Below, piece by piece: positions 45,701 through 53,071 of a stretch of DNA of 64,000 nucleotides. The stretch spans positions 16,273-80,272 of the forward strand of contig NW_023365753.1 in the NCBI RefSeq assembly GCF_000003815.2, in the 5' to 3' direction. The notes under the pieces were generated by a model. It saw only the letters and a list, made by a program, of their open reading frames with translations, had not been told where the DNA came from and made no database searches. A program made the position numbers and the translations under genes. The stretch comes from Branchiostoma floridae. Lineage: Eukaryota; Chordata; Leptocardii; Amphioxiformes; Branchiostomatidae. Within the stretch, counting starts at the first letter, position 1; each line of letters begins with the position of its first letter.

Positions 45701-47777
45701 GTTAGGAGTAACCTGGAATCCAGTCTACTGCTGGCTCGGCCTTATACCGTAGTTAGTGCAGGCTCTCTACGGGGCCAGGGAAGCTCCCAGCCGCCTAGGT
45801 AATCGGCCACACCCAGTAGGATTTGCACTAACTACGGTATAAGGCCGTGCCACAAGTAGACTGGATTCCAGGTTAAGTTAGGAGTAAGCCTAATAGTTTC
45901 GGCCTCTCGTGACCGTAGTCCTTCTGATACTTATGGGGTCAGCCGTATCTTATGAGTAATTAAGCTCATTTGTTAAAAACTGATAATTGAGAATCACAGA
46001 ATGGGTGCTGTAGTGATAGAAAACATTAAAGAACTGATTGAAAATTTGTTTTCCCAGTTATGAGAAAGCCCCCACGGGTACATAGTTGGCCCCTCGTGCC
46101 CGGCCCCTTGTGCCCAGCCTGTGGTGACCCATATGGCTGGCAGTGGAGCACTCCTTACCCCACTCTCTTGACACCCCTTGAAACAACACTTTGACTGCTA
46201 TAGTTATTGCTATAAGTTTTTTTTTTTCTTTTTTAGAGAGTATGTGAAATGGAAAAGGCAAGGAAAAGTTGGAAGGGAGGGCCATTGAAAATCGGGGGAG
46301 GTCCATTGGAAAATTTGTTACCGGAGCTTATTTGCACCAGCCCTCCCCCCAGTAAATATCGTCCAGTCCCTAAGTAGTGGATAGGTATTGGGGCAGGGAG
46401 TAAATGATGTAAATTTTGGCCACTAAGCAACTGGTTTAGAACTGCAGTGAGCATTTTGTCTTGAGATCTGGACATAAATAACTTGAGGAGGGTTTGACAG
46501 ATTGTCATGATTTTTGGTATGTATTAAGCTCCACTGATGCTTTATTTGATTAGGTACTAAGTATGCAAATCATACCCTAATCTGCATATTGATAGGGGGA
46601 AGTTTATAAATCCCATGCATTTCAGGAAACATGTGACATGTACCAGAAAAGGAGAGAAATATTGATACATCAATTAATATACATAATGTACAGTTAAACC
46701 TTGGTATGGCTGAAAATGGCGTTACTTATCTCTCTGATATTTTTCCCCAGTGATGAAGAGGGTAAGGACTACCATGACAAGCGACCAGAGCCATTCCGTT
46801 TCCCCTTCACAGGGGTAGCCATATTGTATGGCTCTCAGTCCAAAATACCCGGCATGGAGGATCCTCAGCCAAGATCCAAACGTGCCAAGTCCAGCAAGGC
46901 CGCCTTGCCACCAAAGTTTGACATGGTGTATGAAGCAAGTAGCAGGAGCAGGAACCCTCCCAATGTACACCCACCATCGATGGACCCCGGATATCCCGTC
47001 AACCCCCCAGAGCCAGCAATGGCACATTCCTTTTATGAACCTCCAAGGAATGGACACAGAAGCGAGAATGGAATATATCTCCAGACTGAATACAGTCACA
47101 TGGACACACCCTATGGGGAGAATATGAGCAGGAGAGATGTCATGCCAGAGAGATACACCTCAGAATTTGCCAAATTTGCCAACGAGGAAGGAAACCTCTT
47201 TAGCACTGATGGCAACAAGTATTGGAATGACTCTCAGTTTAGTTCAGCTGTAGATACACATTCTCGGTCCATGTATCAAGGTCGTGGGTATGAACATGTC
47301 CATGGCAATGATTATGAAAGTAGGTACCAGGGGAATGTGAGTCTTTCTTATCCTTCTAATGTCCTGACTTCTGCATTGCTCACTGCAGAGAGTGAGGCCC
47401 CTCTCCATTATGACGAAATCATCGATGTTAACTCAAGGGAAACAAAGATCACAAAGATTGATGCAAACAGCTACAGCGACCAACCAGCAAACAGCATGCT
47501 ATTTTCGGGGGAGATGATCCTTCACACGACTACGGACACAAGGATTCCTCCTTATTCTTCTTCTGTGACCCTCTCCGACTTGTCAGCACCCAACCACAAC
47601 AGTCCAGATCCACTGCATTCATCAGAGTGGTTGTCAACAGGCAGAAGCATGAACCACCTGGTGGACCATGGGCACAAGGCCTGCCCAGGGTACACGCTAG
47701 GTGAAGTCCCATACATGAGTGGGGCCACACAACGCTTATCACACCTGCCACCCAATCCACAGATTGACATACCACGG
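24798..47777 (+). CDS. AHR: Aryl hydrocarbon receptor gene, partial (8 exons)
   Basis: A ligand-activated bHLH-PAS transcription factor that is cytosolic until bound and then pairs with ARNT in the nucleus. Eight exons are visible: 24798-24913, 27701-27790, 29953-30121, 32563-32636, 33471-33670, 34756-34862, 41226-41367 and 46751-47777. All introns are GT-AG and all phases join without a break. Together they encode about 640 residues from just after the bHLH through PAS-A, PAS-B and a long C-terminal region. Runs such as [29 protein letters not shown] and [11 protein letters not shown] are diagnostic of AHR rather than SIM, NPAS or HIF. The N-terminus and bHLH exons were not found in the window and the true last exon is uncertain. 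Confidence 0.95.
25131..25908. repeat. Repeat family C, copy 2
   Basis: It matches 8100-9325 and ends with the same TGTGGCTTCGCCCACATA hairpin. The tRNA-like head at about 25285-25350 (minus strand, B-box GGGGTCGAATCC) differs from the head of copy 1. It keeps the internal doubling of the 150-bp unit. Confidence 0.75.
25909..27160. other. AHR intron, no element recognised
   Basis: AT-rich intronic DNA. No exon-like segment is supported. Confidence 0.45.
27162..27600. repeat. GGACCTG repeat family, intronic copy
   Basis: It opens with GTCCAGTACATTGTACTGGT and closes with CTCTGGACCTGAGCC and TTTTCTGTACATTTCC, the same order as the copies near 53.5 and 54.5 kb, with a longer spacer. Confidence 0.6.
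27701..27790 (+). CDS. AHR: AHR exon, PAS-A start
   Basis: 90 bp, phase 0 at both ends. It encodes 30 residues from ALNGFVVVV to [10 protein letters not shown], the first strands and helix of PAS-A. Same exon boundaries as I recall for vertebrate AHR (after LLQ and after GFQQ). Confidence 0.95.
27835..28285. repeat. Foldback element with arms of about 180 bp
   Basis: Left arm 27835-28015 and right arm about 28095-28285 are inverse copies, from AAACACCCTCCAGATTAAT inward to TCTGGAGAATTCTCCAGAAT. The centre is made of short AGAATTCTG repeats. It starts only 44 bp after an AHR splice donor, so the pre-mRNA could form a long hairpin there. Confidence 0.85.
28220..28822. repeat. 82-bp direct repeat flanking a SINE
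   Basis: 28220-28301 and 28741-28822 are identical over 82 bases. The first copy is the outer part of the right foldback arm. The SINE at 28302-28740 lies between them. Confidence 0.85.
28302..28740 (-). mobile_element. SINE, 5'-truncated, minus strand
   Basis: Read on the minus strand it begins CTTGTGCCCTTGGGAAAGG, has CACGTTAAAGAACCCCCACA, and ends in a (TAAA)n-type tail (28302-28330). The related copy at 62515-62705 keeps a tRNA-like head that is missing here. Confidence 0.7.
28830..29340. repeat. Common window repeat (Western-type AT spacer), intronic
   Basis: It has strings shared with other stretches: CTCAAGAAGCTTTGGATAAA-like, GGTATGTAGGTAGCTTC and TTTGCATAATTAATGAGGAA. Relatives lie near 2900, 43400-43880, 44400-44800, 46500-46660 and 49100-49600. 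Confidence 0.5.
29953..30121 (+). CDS. AHR: AHR exon, PAS-A core
   Basis: 169 bp, from CTTCAG to G|GTGATC. It encodes [20 protein letters not shown] and the following loop, and leaves one base for the next codon. The loop after LSWNMQP is variable between species. Confidence 0.93.
30122..31212. other. AHR intron, no element recognised
   Basis: No exon. 30600-31040 is less AT-rich than its surroundings but shows no repeat ends or coding resemblance. Confidence 0.45.
31217..31948. mobile_element. DNA element with long inverted ends and TTAA flanks, 732 bp
   Basis: TTAA flanks both ends (31213-31216, 31949-31952). The inverted ends are about 60 bp, sharing TTTAGACACA and TTTAACCGACCTGTGTC, and include nested short palindromes around GTCATATATGAC. 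TTAA would fit piggyBac-like insertion, but the first bases (GGCCC/GCTCG) match poorly. The minus strand has a 122-codon frame without family resemblance. Confidence 0.65.
32563..32636 (+). CDS. AHR: AHR exon, end of PAS-A
   Basis: 74 bp between ATCACAG and GTATGA. It completes the split codon and encodes [19 protein letters not shown] then SSGFL, near-identical to vertebrate AHR. It ends in phase 0. Confidence 0.93.
32800..33470. other. AHR intron with common window repeat
   Basis: 32830-33060 has the CGCCAAGAAGG, TAACTCAAGAAATTG and TTTGGTAGGTGTGTAG strings of the repeat found at 47790-48000 and 49080-49590. Confidence 0.5.
33471..33670 (+). CDS. AHR: AHR exon, PAS-A to PAS-B
   Basis: 200 bp, phase 0 to phase 2. 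It encodes [14 protein letters not shown], then [19 protein letters not shown] and the start of the ligand-binding PAS-B ([15 protein letters not shown]). The histidine in TKHRLDF corresponds to the pocket histidine of vertebrate AHR. Confidence 0.95.
33709..33765. repeat. (GT)n microsatellite
   Basis: About 28 uninterrupted GT units, 39 bp after an AHR splice donor; likely polymorphic. Confidence 0.97.
34107..34165. repeat. GGACCTG repeat family, short fragment
   Basis: It has GGGGTAGGGAACGGTACAGA and ACAGGTCCGGTTCAGGTCC as in the other copies. It directly abuts the non-LTR fragment. Confidence 0.5.
34180..34550 (-). pseudogene. Non-LTR retrotransposon C-terminal fragment, frameshifted
   Basis: On the minus strand, [20 protein letters not shown] then [10 protein letters not shown], followed by [19 protein letters not shown] and, in another frame, [20 protein letters not shown] then [12 protein letters not shown]. 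This ordered set is the tail of a CR1/RTE-type reverse transcriptase polyprotein. At least one frameshift breaks it near 34330. The catalytic part is missing. Confidence 0.75.
34756..34862 (+). CDS. AHR: AHR exon, PAS-B centre
   Basis: 107 bp, phase 2 to phase 1. It encodes [16 protein letters not shown] then [17 protein letters not shown]. The tyrosine of GYQF and cysteine of MYCADSH match ligand-contacting positions of vertebrate AHR. An alanine of the vertebrate HAAD string is phenylalanine here (HFAD). Confidence 0.95.
34863..35590. other. AHR intron, no element recognised
   Basis: No exon or repeat ends seen. Confidence 0.45.
35600..36420. repeat. Repeat family B, copy 2 (uninterrupted)
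   Basis: It matches 5180-5806 and 7421-7700 and lacks the Tigger-like element, giving its empty site near 36185. It lies within the large AHR intron. Confidence 0.7.
36421..38340. other. AHR intron, mostly unrecognised
   Basis: No exon. 37404-37637 might be a small MITE: TTTCAGATAATGTCA near its left edge is inverted at the right (TGACATTATCTGAAA); no duplication was confirmed. Confidence 0.4.
38347..39520. mobile_element. DNA transposon remnant, about 1.17 kb
   Basis: The ends CCGTATTTTCTCGATTATAG and, inverted, CCGTATTTTCTCAATTTAAG form a 27-bp inverted repeat continuing to GCGCAC/ACGCAC. A basic string [18 protein letters not shown] is encoded near 38460 but I cannot assign it to a transposase family. 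No target duplication is clear. Confidence 0.65.
39521..41225. other. AHR intron, no element recognised
   Basis: Long pyrimidine-rich stretches and short open frames only. Confidence 0.45.
41226..41367 (+). CDS. AHR: AHR exon, end of PAS-B
   Basis: 142 bp between CTGCAG and GTACACG, phase 1 to phase 2. It encodes [19 protein letters not shown] and [14 protein letters not shown]. Two positions in the last string that contact ligand in vertebrate AHR (Ala or Val, and Gln) are Ser and His here. Confidence 0.95.
41368..42690. other. AHR intron, no confident element
   Basis: 42280-42480 carries weak copies of the common window repeat. No exon is seen. Confidence 0.45.
42697..43355. mobile_element. 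Probable non-autonomous DNA element, about 660 bp
   Basis: Left TAAGGTCTCGGACCGGAGTT and right, inverted, TAAGGTTTCGGGTCGGAGTT are imperfect inverted ends. The inside is richer in CG than the intron around it and has no recognised protein. Confidence 0.5.
43380..44400. repeat. Family A copy 3 followed by GGAAATTTT tandem units
   Basis: 43500-43880 matches families at 2860-3130 and 18200-18530. 43930-44390 has three diverged units like those inside the Harbinger-type element at 13.6-14.9 kb (for example ATTTTGAGGAGCAAATTTTG). Confidence 0.6.
44819..46374. mobile_element. Composite DNA element, about 1.56 kb
   Basis: Left GGGACTGGATGATATTTA and right, inverted, GGGACTGGACGATATTTA are the ends, each followed by GGGGGG-type and GGAGGGCCATTGA-like strings. 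Inside, 45370-45460 and 46080-46170 are inverse copies sharing AGCCATATGGGTCACCACAG. A doubled block with TAATTAAGCTCATTTGTTAA (45590, 45955) is split by the MITE at 45709. Confidence 0.6.
45709..45875. mobile_element. MITE, 167 bp, with 9-bp target duplication
   Basis: The inverted ends start TAACCTGGAATCCAGTCTAC and run for about 50 bp, so the element is nearly all hairpin (TTATACCGTAGTTAGTGCA and its inverse). AGTTAGGAG flanks both sides (45700-45708, 45876-45884). Nine bases is the usual Mutator (MULE) duplication length, so a MULE-driven MITE is the best guess. Confidence 0.8.
46375..46750. other. AHR intron end with common repeat
   Basis: 46500-46660 has the GATTTTTGGTATGTATTAAG and ATTGATAGGGGGAAGTTTAT strings of the window repeat. 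The acceptor TTTCCCCAG closes at 46750. Confidence 0.55.
46751..47777 (+). CDS. AHR: AHR exon, C-terminal region
   Basis: Starts [16 protein letters not shown], matching vertebrate TDEEG after PAS-B, then 330 residues of low-complexity Ser/Pro/Asn/Tyr-rich sequence. A basic RSKRAKSSK string may be a nuclear signal. Unlike vertebrate AHR it is not glutamine-rich, so the activation domain type differs or lies further on. The exon ends IDIPR at a good phase-0 donor CGG|GTAAGT. If the donor is skipped, 14 more codons run to a stop at 47820-47822, inside a repeat. Confidence 0.88.
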
Positions 47778-47789
47778 GTAAGTACAGCG

Positions 47790-48125
47790 TTTTGCTTTCG
47801 CCAAGAAAGATATGTTTTTTAAGCAGTTTGTGTGTCTGTTTGTGAACATCGTAACTCGAAAAACTGTGGGGATGAATCCTGATAATATTCGGTAGGTGGA
47901 AACAAAGGTCAGGTTCAATAATGGACCCCCTTATAGTATTTCCAGTTTTGATATCTCCAGTTATGGACATCCTAGGATCATGATTTATGAGAGTAGATTG
48001 CTCCAGGGAAGGAGAGCAAGACTTAGTGATGTAGCCTAAGGTTGTTTTAGAAGCAGCCATTTTTTTCAGAATTATCATGATTTTTTTGCCACACCAATAA
48101 GCTGGGAGTAAAACTTCAATATGAC
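47790..48125. repeat. Common window repeat next to the AHR donor
   Basis: It opens with TTTCGCCAAGAAAGATATGT and continues with TAACTCGAAAAACTGTGGGG and TTCGGTAGGTGG. Relatives: 32830-33060, 48890-49000, 49090-49590, 52010-52060. It begins about 12 bp after the AHR splice donor. Confidence 0.6.
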
Positions 48126-48130
48126 TGGAT

Positions 48131-48823
48131 ATATGAGAATTCTTGTACACAACCAAAATTAAACTTACTTGCTTACATTTCGGTGTCTATCAGACACCTT
48201 CCTCAGAGCTTCTGACTGGAGTTCTGCTTCTCGCCGCTATATGTAGCCGATGTAGGTGGCGCTTTTGCGATGAGAAGATTATCCCAAACGTGTCTAAGTT
48301 TGTATCCCCCCTCGTCCCGATTCATCACTGGGGTTGACCTTCTTATCCATACCGCCTCTTTAATCCATCTGAGTAGTCTGTTGTCTTCCCTGTCTATGAC
48401 CCTTGATGTATGGAATAGTCACCATAGCTTTGGACTTTTCTTGTTGCTTGCTGCTCCTTTCTTTCTGCTTTGTTCTCTTCCTCTGTCTTTCCACTTTGTT
48501 GAACGCCCACTGAGGGTAGCCGCAGTTAGTGAGCGCCCGCTCGACATGTTGTGTCTCTAGATCTTTATCCTGGTCTTCTGTGATGACTGTGTTGCATCGG
48601 TCCAATGAGTGCGAATAACTCCTAACTTCTGGTGTAGAGGGTGGTGTGACTGAAAGTTAAGTTACTGGTCCGTACGTGTGCTCTTTCTGTACATAAGGAG
48701 TTTTACTGTGCCATCCTCCTTGCGCACCAGAAGAGTGTCGAGAAAAGGTAGTGTATCTTCGTTCTCCTCTCCAAAACGTAAGCAAGTAAGTTTCATTTTG
48801 GTTGTGTACAAGAATTCTCATAT
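48131..48823 (-). mobile_element. Penelope-like retroelement relic 1 with inverted flanks
   Basis: The flanks 48131-48173 and 48781-48823 are inverted copies of 43 bp with one mismatch. On the minus strand the body encodes TLPFLDTLLVRKEDGTVKLL, MYRKSTRTDQ, a stop, FQSHHPLHQKLGVIRT, a one-base frameshift, then VERALTNCGYPQWAF and VTIPYIKG (C-terminal end of a Penelope reverse transcriptase). After an internal deletion comes PVMNRDEGGYKLRHVWDNLL, the tail of the GIY-YIG endonuclease. A hammerhead core follows the stop. Confidence 0.85.
48175..48213 (-). ncRNA. Hammerhead ribozyme core of the Penelope-like relic
   Basis: On the minus strand: CTGAGGA (conserved CUGANGA), one A, a perfect 6-bp stem GGTGTC with loop TGATA and GACACC, then GAAA, then TGTA giving a possible GUA cleavage triplet. 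GCT before the core and AGC after it can begin stem I. Helix III is very short, as described for Penelope-like hammerheads. The core is intact; activity is unknown. Confidence 0.7.
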
Positions 48824-48889
48824 CGTATATTCTACCAACCTGATGAAATTATTTTCAATATGACTGTATTTACCCCATCAAACTAAGTG

Positions 48890-49595
48890 CTTCATGGCTT
48901 GTTACCTTTGCCAAGAAGGTGGTCCTGTTTGTTTTTCTTTCTGTCTGAAAATTCAAGAAACCGTAGATGGATTAATAATTTCGAAAACAGGTGTCGGAAG
49001 GCTATCCACAACGCTTTGGCAGTGGTCTGGGTCAACTCACCCCAGACGCTGGTCCGCTTTATATAATAAAGTGTCTGAAAAGTCTAATTATCTTCGCCAA
49101 GAAGATTATGTTTTCTGTTACATGGGTCTGTATGTAGGTCAACAGCATACTAGTATAAGTTGAGAAATTGTGAATGAATCTTTTTGACTTTTGGTAGGTA
49201 TGTAGCGGTTGTGGAAAGGCATGCCTACTTGGAAAATGGTTTACCTGGCGTTTTCCTACGGTACAGCAGCGAGCTTGGTATTTGTTTTGCGGTTTGTTTG
49301 GGGCAGCATAAGTCAAAATGTAGTTGGGGGATTTTCACGATATTTGGTAGGTGTGTAGCGGTTGTGGAGAGGATTGTCAAGTGCGAGAATGGTTTAGCTA
49401 GCTTCTGTAGCTGGCTTTGTATGTAAGTATGTTTGTCTGTATACAAGGTAACTTGAGATGTTTTTGATGGATGTTAATGATATTTGGTGGATAGGTAGGG
49501 GTCGCAAAAAGGGAGGTCAAGTTCGATAATGGGCCTCCTGGCGACTGGTTTTGGTCCTGCAAGTGTGCTTCAAAGTTTTCCCAAAATAAAGCATT
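48890..49595. repeat. Common window repeat, several tandem or nested pieces
   Basis: TTTGGTAGGTGTGTAGCGGTT and ATTTGGTGGATAGGTAGGGG occur in order, with CGCCAAGAAGATTATGTTTT at 49094. At least three pieces lie head to tail. No protein. Confidence 0.55.
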
Positions 49596-49599
49596 TTAT

Positions 49600-49812
49600 G
49601 TTACAATTTTAACACTTTATATCCGTACACAAAATAAAGCGCTTATACCAACAAGCTTTCGATCAGTCCTCTAGATCCTTCTCAAGTTGTAATGACCCAA
49701 AACCTGACCTAAGTAACACTTCCGTTCCAAATGACTCCACACTTGTCAGCCTTTGGAAAGCTTGTTGGTAAGCGCTTTATTTTGTGTACGGATATAAAGT
49801 GTTAAAATTGTA
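49600..49812 (-). mobile_element. Penelope-like relic 2, nearly only flanks
   Basis: Inverted arms share CACTTTATATCCGTACACAA and ACCAACAAGCTTTC. Between them is only the 3' untranslated part also seen in the relic at 52458-52780 (string ACCCAAAACCT). The endonuclease tail is gone. Orientation follows the position of the hammerhead-like segment. Confidence 0.7.
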
Positions 49813-50290
49813 ATATAATGTTTACTACCGTCACAGATGAACTTACATTAAAAAATGAAATATTTTGTTGTACTGTAGACCAAAACTGTTGGATTTATAT
49901 AATTTGGTATATGTATGATAAAGTCACCTCTGTGCCAAATTTCAGGTCATTCGATTGTAATGTCAGGGTACATGCAGGGGGCCAAAATATACAGTTTGGT
50001 TTAAAAATGACCAAAGTCAGTCAGTTCAGTCATCCTTACTCAATAAAATCATTTTAGAAATTAAGAAAAAAGAAACATCTGAGGGTATTGGCCCACTCTA
50101 CCCTTGTGACAAATTTCAGGTCATTTAGTCCATGAATGACAAAGATGAACCACTTTGAAAATTTGACAGGAGAAATAAAGAAGCAGAAAATTAGGAATAC
50201 AATATATTTCATCATACCTGTGTTATGGCTGAAATATAAAAAAATGTACAGAAGATTTTTTCTATTTCATAATTCAGGTACTAATGCTTG
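49813..50290. other. Intergenic, doubled short block
   Basis: CAAATTTCAGGTCATT occurs at 49938 and 50111 with similar context. No exon. Confidence 0.45.
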
Positions 50291-50304
50291 GTGCACAAAC
50301 ATTA

Positions 50305-50695
50305 TGTTCAGCACTGGGACGTTCCAGTGCCTTATAAACTGGAAGTACAGAGCTGACGTTTTTACAGCACTGCTTTTCCAGTGCTGAAGAATTCACCAGC
50401 ACTGGTAAATTCAGTGGAACCCGCTACCTTTGTTTAACGTTCTTGGTTCCAGTGCTGATGGCGGTTTCAGCACTGGGTAACCATTGCTGGATAACCTTAG
50501 AACTTGTTCCCCCGTCGCTACACCCGACTTCAGCACTGGTTACCAAGTGCTAAGAGTTCAGCACTGGAATTCCAGTCCTCAGCGAGCTTCAGCAATGGAA
50601 CAAGGCCTAGAAAGTCAGTGCTAAACTTTCTTCAGCACTCAGTGCTGAGGCCCATTTCACTGTTGATTCAGCACTGGAACACCAGTGTGGAAACC
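50305..50695. repeat. Array of CAGCACTGG motifs in both orientations
   Basis: Eight exact copies of CAGCACTGG or its complement CCAGTGCTG lie within 380 bp, with about six near-matches (for example TTCAGCAATGG, AGTGCTGAGG). Spacing is irregular and both orientations occur, unlike a simple tandem repeat. Most copies are preceded by TT. Function unknown. Confidence 0.75.
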
Positions 50696-51190
50696 GAGAT
50701 CCAGTTTTTGTTCATCCTGCCCCTTTGCTTGTTTGCTGGGGCAGATTCTTGCTCTCCCTACCTTCCGAACATTCTTACCTGTGTGGCTGGGCAATAAAAT
50801 CTCACCACTACTCCCAGCACCTGCTGTCACTGTACAGAGCACCAGCAATGTAAAAATGTAAGGATTCTTCTATTCACTGATGGTTGACAATACCCTGAGA
50901 ACGAGACCTACAAATGTACACATCATGTATGCCCCAGATGATTCCACTTACAAAAATTAAATTTTCTTTCCTTCCACTCAAATTTCAGTTGTATGCGGTA
51001 TTCAATTATATGTTTCTCACATAATAAAAAAAACTTTATGTAACAAAGAAACATGCTACAAATTTTGGCAAAAAAAAGTCTACTCCCCTGCATAGTGTTA
51101 TTGTCAAGTGGTCAATAATTAGGCTGTTTGGCTAATTATTTGAGGCTCTTGCTTTTTGACTGGTCAACACCACCTTGGCTCTATGGTAAT

Positions 51191-51290
51191 NNNNNNNNNN
51201 NNNNNNNNNNNNNNNNNNNNNNNNNNNNNNNNNNNNNNNNNNNNNNNNNNNNNNNNNNNNNNNNNNNNNNNNNNNNNNNNNNNNNNNNNN
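51191..51290. other. Assembly gap of 100 N
   Basis: Exactly 100 N, the usual placeholder for a gap of unknown length. The right edge is in a copy of the promoter-like block. Upstream PM20D2 exons may lie inside. Confidence 0.98.
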
Positions 51291-51420
51291 ATATATTCCG
51301 ATGTCTCAAGGACGAGTGTACAAGACGGTCTTTGATGGCTAGATCGGCTCGTTTGCTCTTCCAGTTGCAGAACGGAATGCAATATGAGATTATAATCACA
51401 GAATGGATATACAAAGTGTT
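51291..51420 (-). repeat. Promoter-like block, copy at gap edge
   Basis: It matches 63125-63245 with CAAGGACGAG, GTTGCAGAACG and GATTATAATCACAGAATG. The part corresponding to the TATA-rich core falls in the gap. Confidence 0.65.
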
Positions 51421-52088
51421 ATTGTACTCTCACAACCTTTTGGAACACAAACTGGCAGTGGTAAGATTTTTTTTTCACCGGGCAGTCATTTCCTTAGACA
51501 AAGCCACAAAAGATGCACACAGACATCTCCAAAGTGCCTTGGACTAGTAAATGAAGATAGGGGGCTTTGGACTGTGACCACATATGACCTGGTAGCATCC
51601 CTGGTCAATCAGAATTTCATGCTTGTCAGAGGATTTTCTCAGTGTAAGGGCGTCCAGGTCACAAGGCTCCTCAGGCAAAACATCTGAAAAACAGCTGTGT
51701 CCTTAAATATAGGTCAAAATGAGCAAATTGTCAAAGATAACTATAAGGTAATATGCAAAAAGGTTAGGAAGACAATTCTTAGTAGTCCAGTGATTTGTCA
51801 CGTGTGGGGTGGGGTGTTGGTTGTATCACTCGTTTGCACTTCAGCGTTTTCGTAGAGTGGTCATAGGGTTAAAGAGCTTTGTTGAAGATCCAGTTTCGAT
51901 AGCCACACTATTCGGCCAGGCCGGAGTCTGGTAGAGACTACATGATTTTAACAAAGCACTATGAAAGTTGCGCTGAAAGTATCACAACAGTGTACATAAT
52001 TTTATTGTCACCAGTTTGCCAAGAAGGTTATCTTTAGTTGTAGCATTTGTGGGTTTGTTAGGAACACATGGTCATGCAGTCATTTGCT

Positions 52089-52290
52089 ATTGGGGTAAGT
52101 ACTATTTAGTAATACTTGAATAAGACCTTAAAGTCTTAAATAAAAGCATAATTATTTGGCGAATAGATATATTCGTCGAACTCTAGTTTGTTATTGGGGT
52201 AGGCACTCTTTAGTTATACTTGAATAAGACCTTAAAGTCTTAACAAAGGCATGATTATTTGGCAAAGGGATGTGTTCATTGAACTCTAGT
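52089..52290. repeat. Two tandem units of about 102 bp
   Basis: Both contain TACTTGAATAAGACCTTAAA followed by GTCTTAA and end GAACTCTAGTT. Confidence 0.85.
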
Positions 52291-52457
52291 TAAGATATAT
52301 ATCTGCTCAGAGAAGTGAAATTCCTCATCAAACCGCGATGGACGGACATCATCATAAGTTTAGGGGGTAGCACTTTGGCTGGTATTGATGAAGACTGTGT
52401 ACTAATGATGTGTACTAATTACTTGAATGTAAGTTCATCTGTGACGGTAGTTAACAT

Positions 52458-52780
52458 AATGATACAATTTTTAAGACTTTATATCCATACACAAAATGAA
52501 GCGCTTACCAACAAGCTTTCGATCAGTCCTCTGATTCTTCTCAAGGGAGTGAAAGATGCTATCTACATCAGAGCCCATCAACCTTCCCTCAACCAAGACG
52601 GGGACCGATACCGACTGTCAAGCACCTTTGACCCTTTACTGACGTCACACTTCCGTTCCGGAAGTGCGACTTAGGTTTTGGGTCATTACAACTTGAGAAG
52701 GATCAGAGGACTGATCGAAAGCTTGTTGGTAAGCGCTTTATTTTGTGTACGGACATAAGGTCTTAAAAATTGCATCATTA
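52458..52780 (+). mobile_element. Penelope-like relic 3 with inverted flanks
   Basis: Arms 52458-52545 and 52692-52780 are inverted copies of about 88 bp. Between them the + strand encodes GVKDAIYIRAHQPSLNQDGD then RYRLSSTFDPLL and stops at 52674: the C-terminal tail of the GIY-YIG endonuclease. Downstream is a hammerhead-like segment TTGAGAAGGATCAGAGGACT then GATCGAAAG, in the same relative place as in relic 1 but with changes in the conserved box. Confidence 0.8.
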
Positions 52781-53071
52781 TGTGTACTAATTACTTGTCC
52801 TAGAGTCTATAATGCCTAATACTACATGTATATAGTTTGTGCATGTAGATCTGCCTGCCTAAGTCTAGTTCAGTCAGTTCCTTTTGGATCTTTGGGCTGC
52901 TACAAATTGGATAGCATCCCTCAAGGCTTAATGTAGAATGGATGAATAATTGATGTAAAATGTAATATTTCTTTAACATTTCCCACCTATAGTTTCTAGA
53001 AAAAGGTCATTTAGAATTGACAGCCAAATACTAGTAGATGACTAACCTGCAGTTTCTGTTCCAATTGCTAG

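Noticed and set aside
46722-47099. 125-codon minus-strand open frame
   Set aside because: It is the shadow of the AHR C-terminal exon.
47530-48156. 208-codon minus-strand open frame
   Set aside because: It is antisense to the AHR exon and then runs into repeat; no domain seen.
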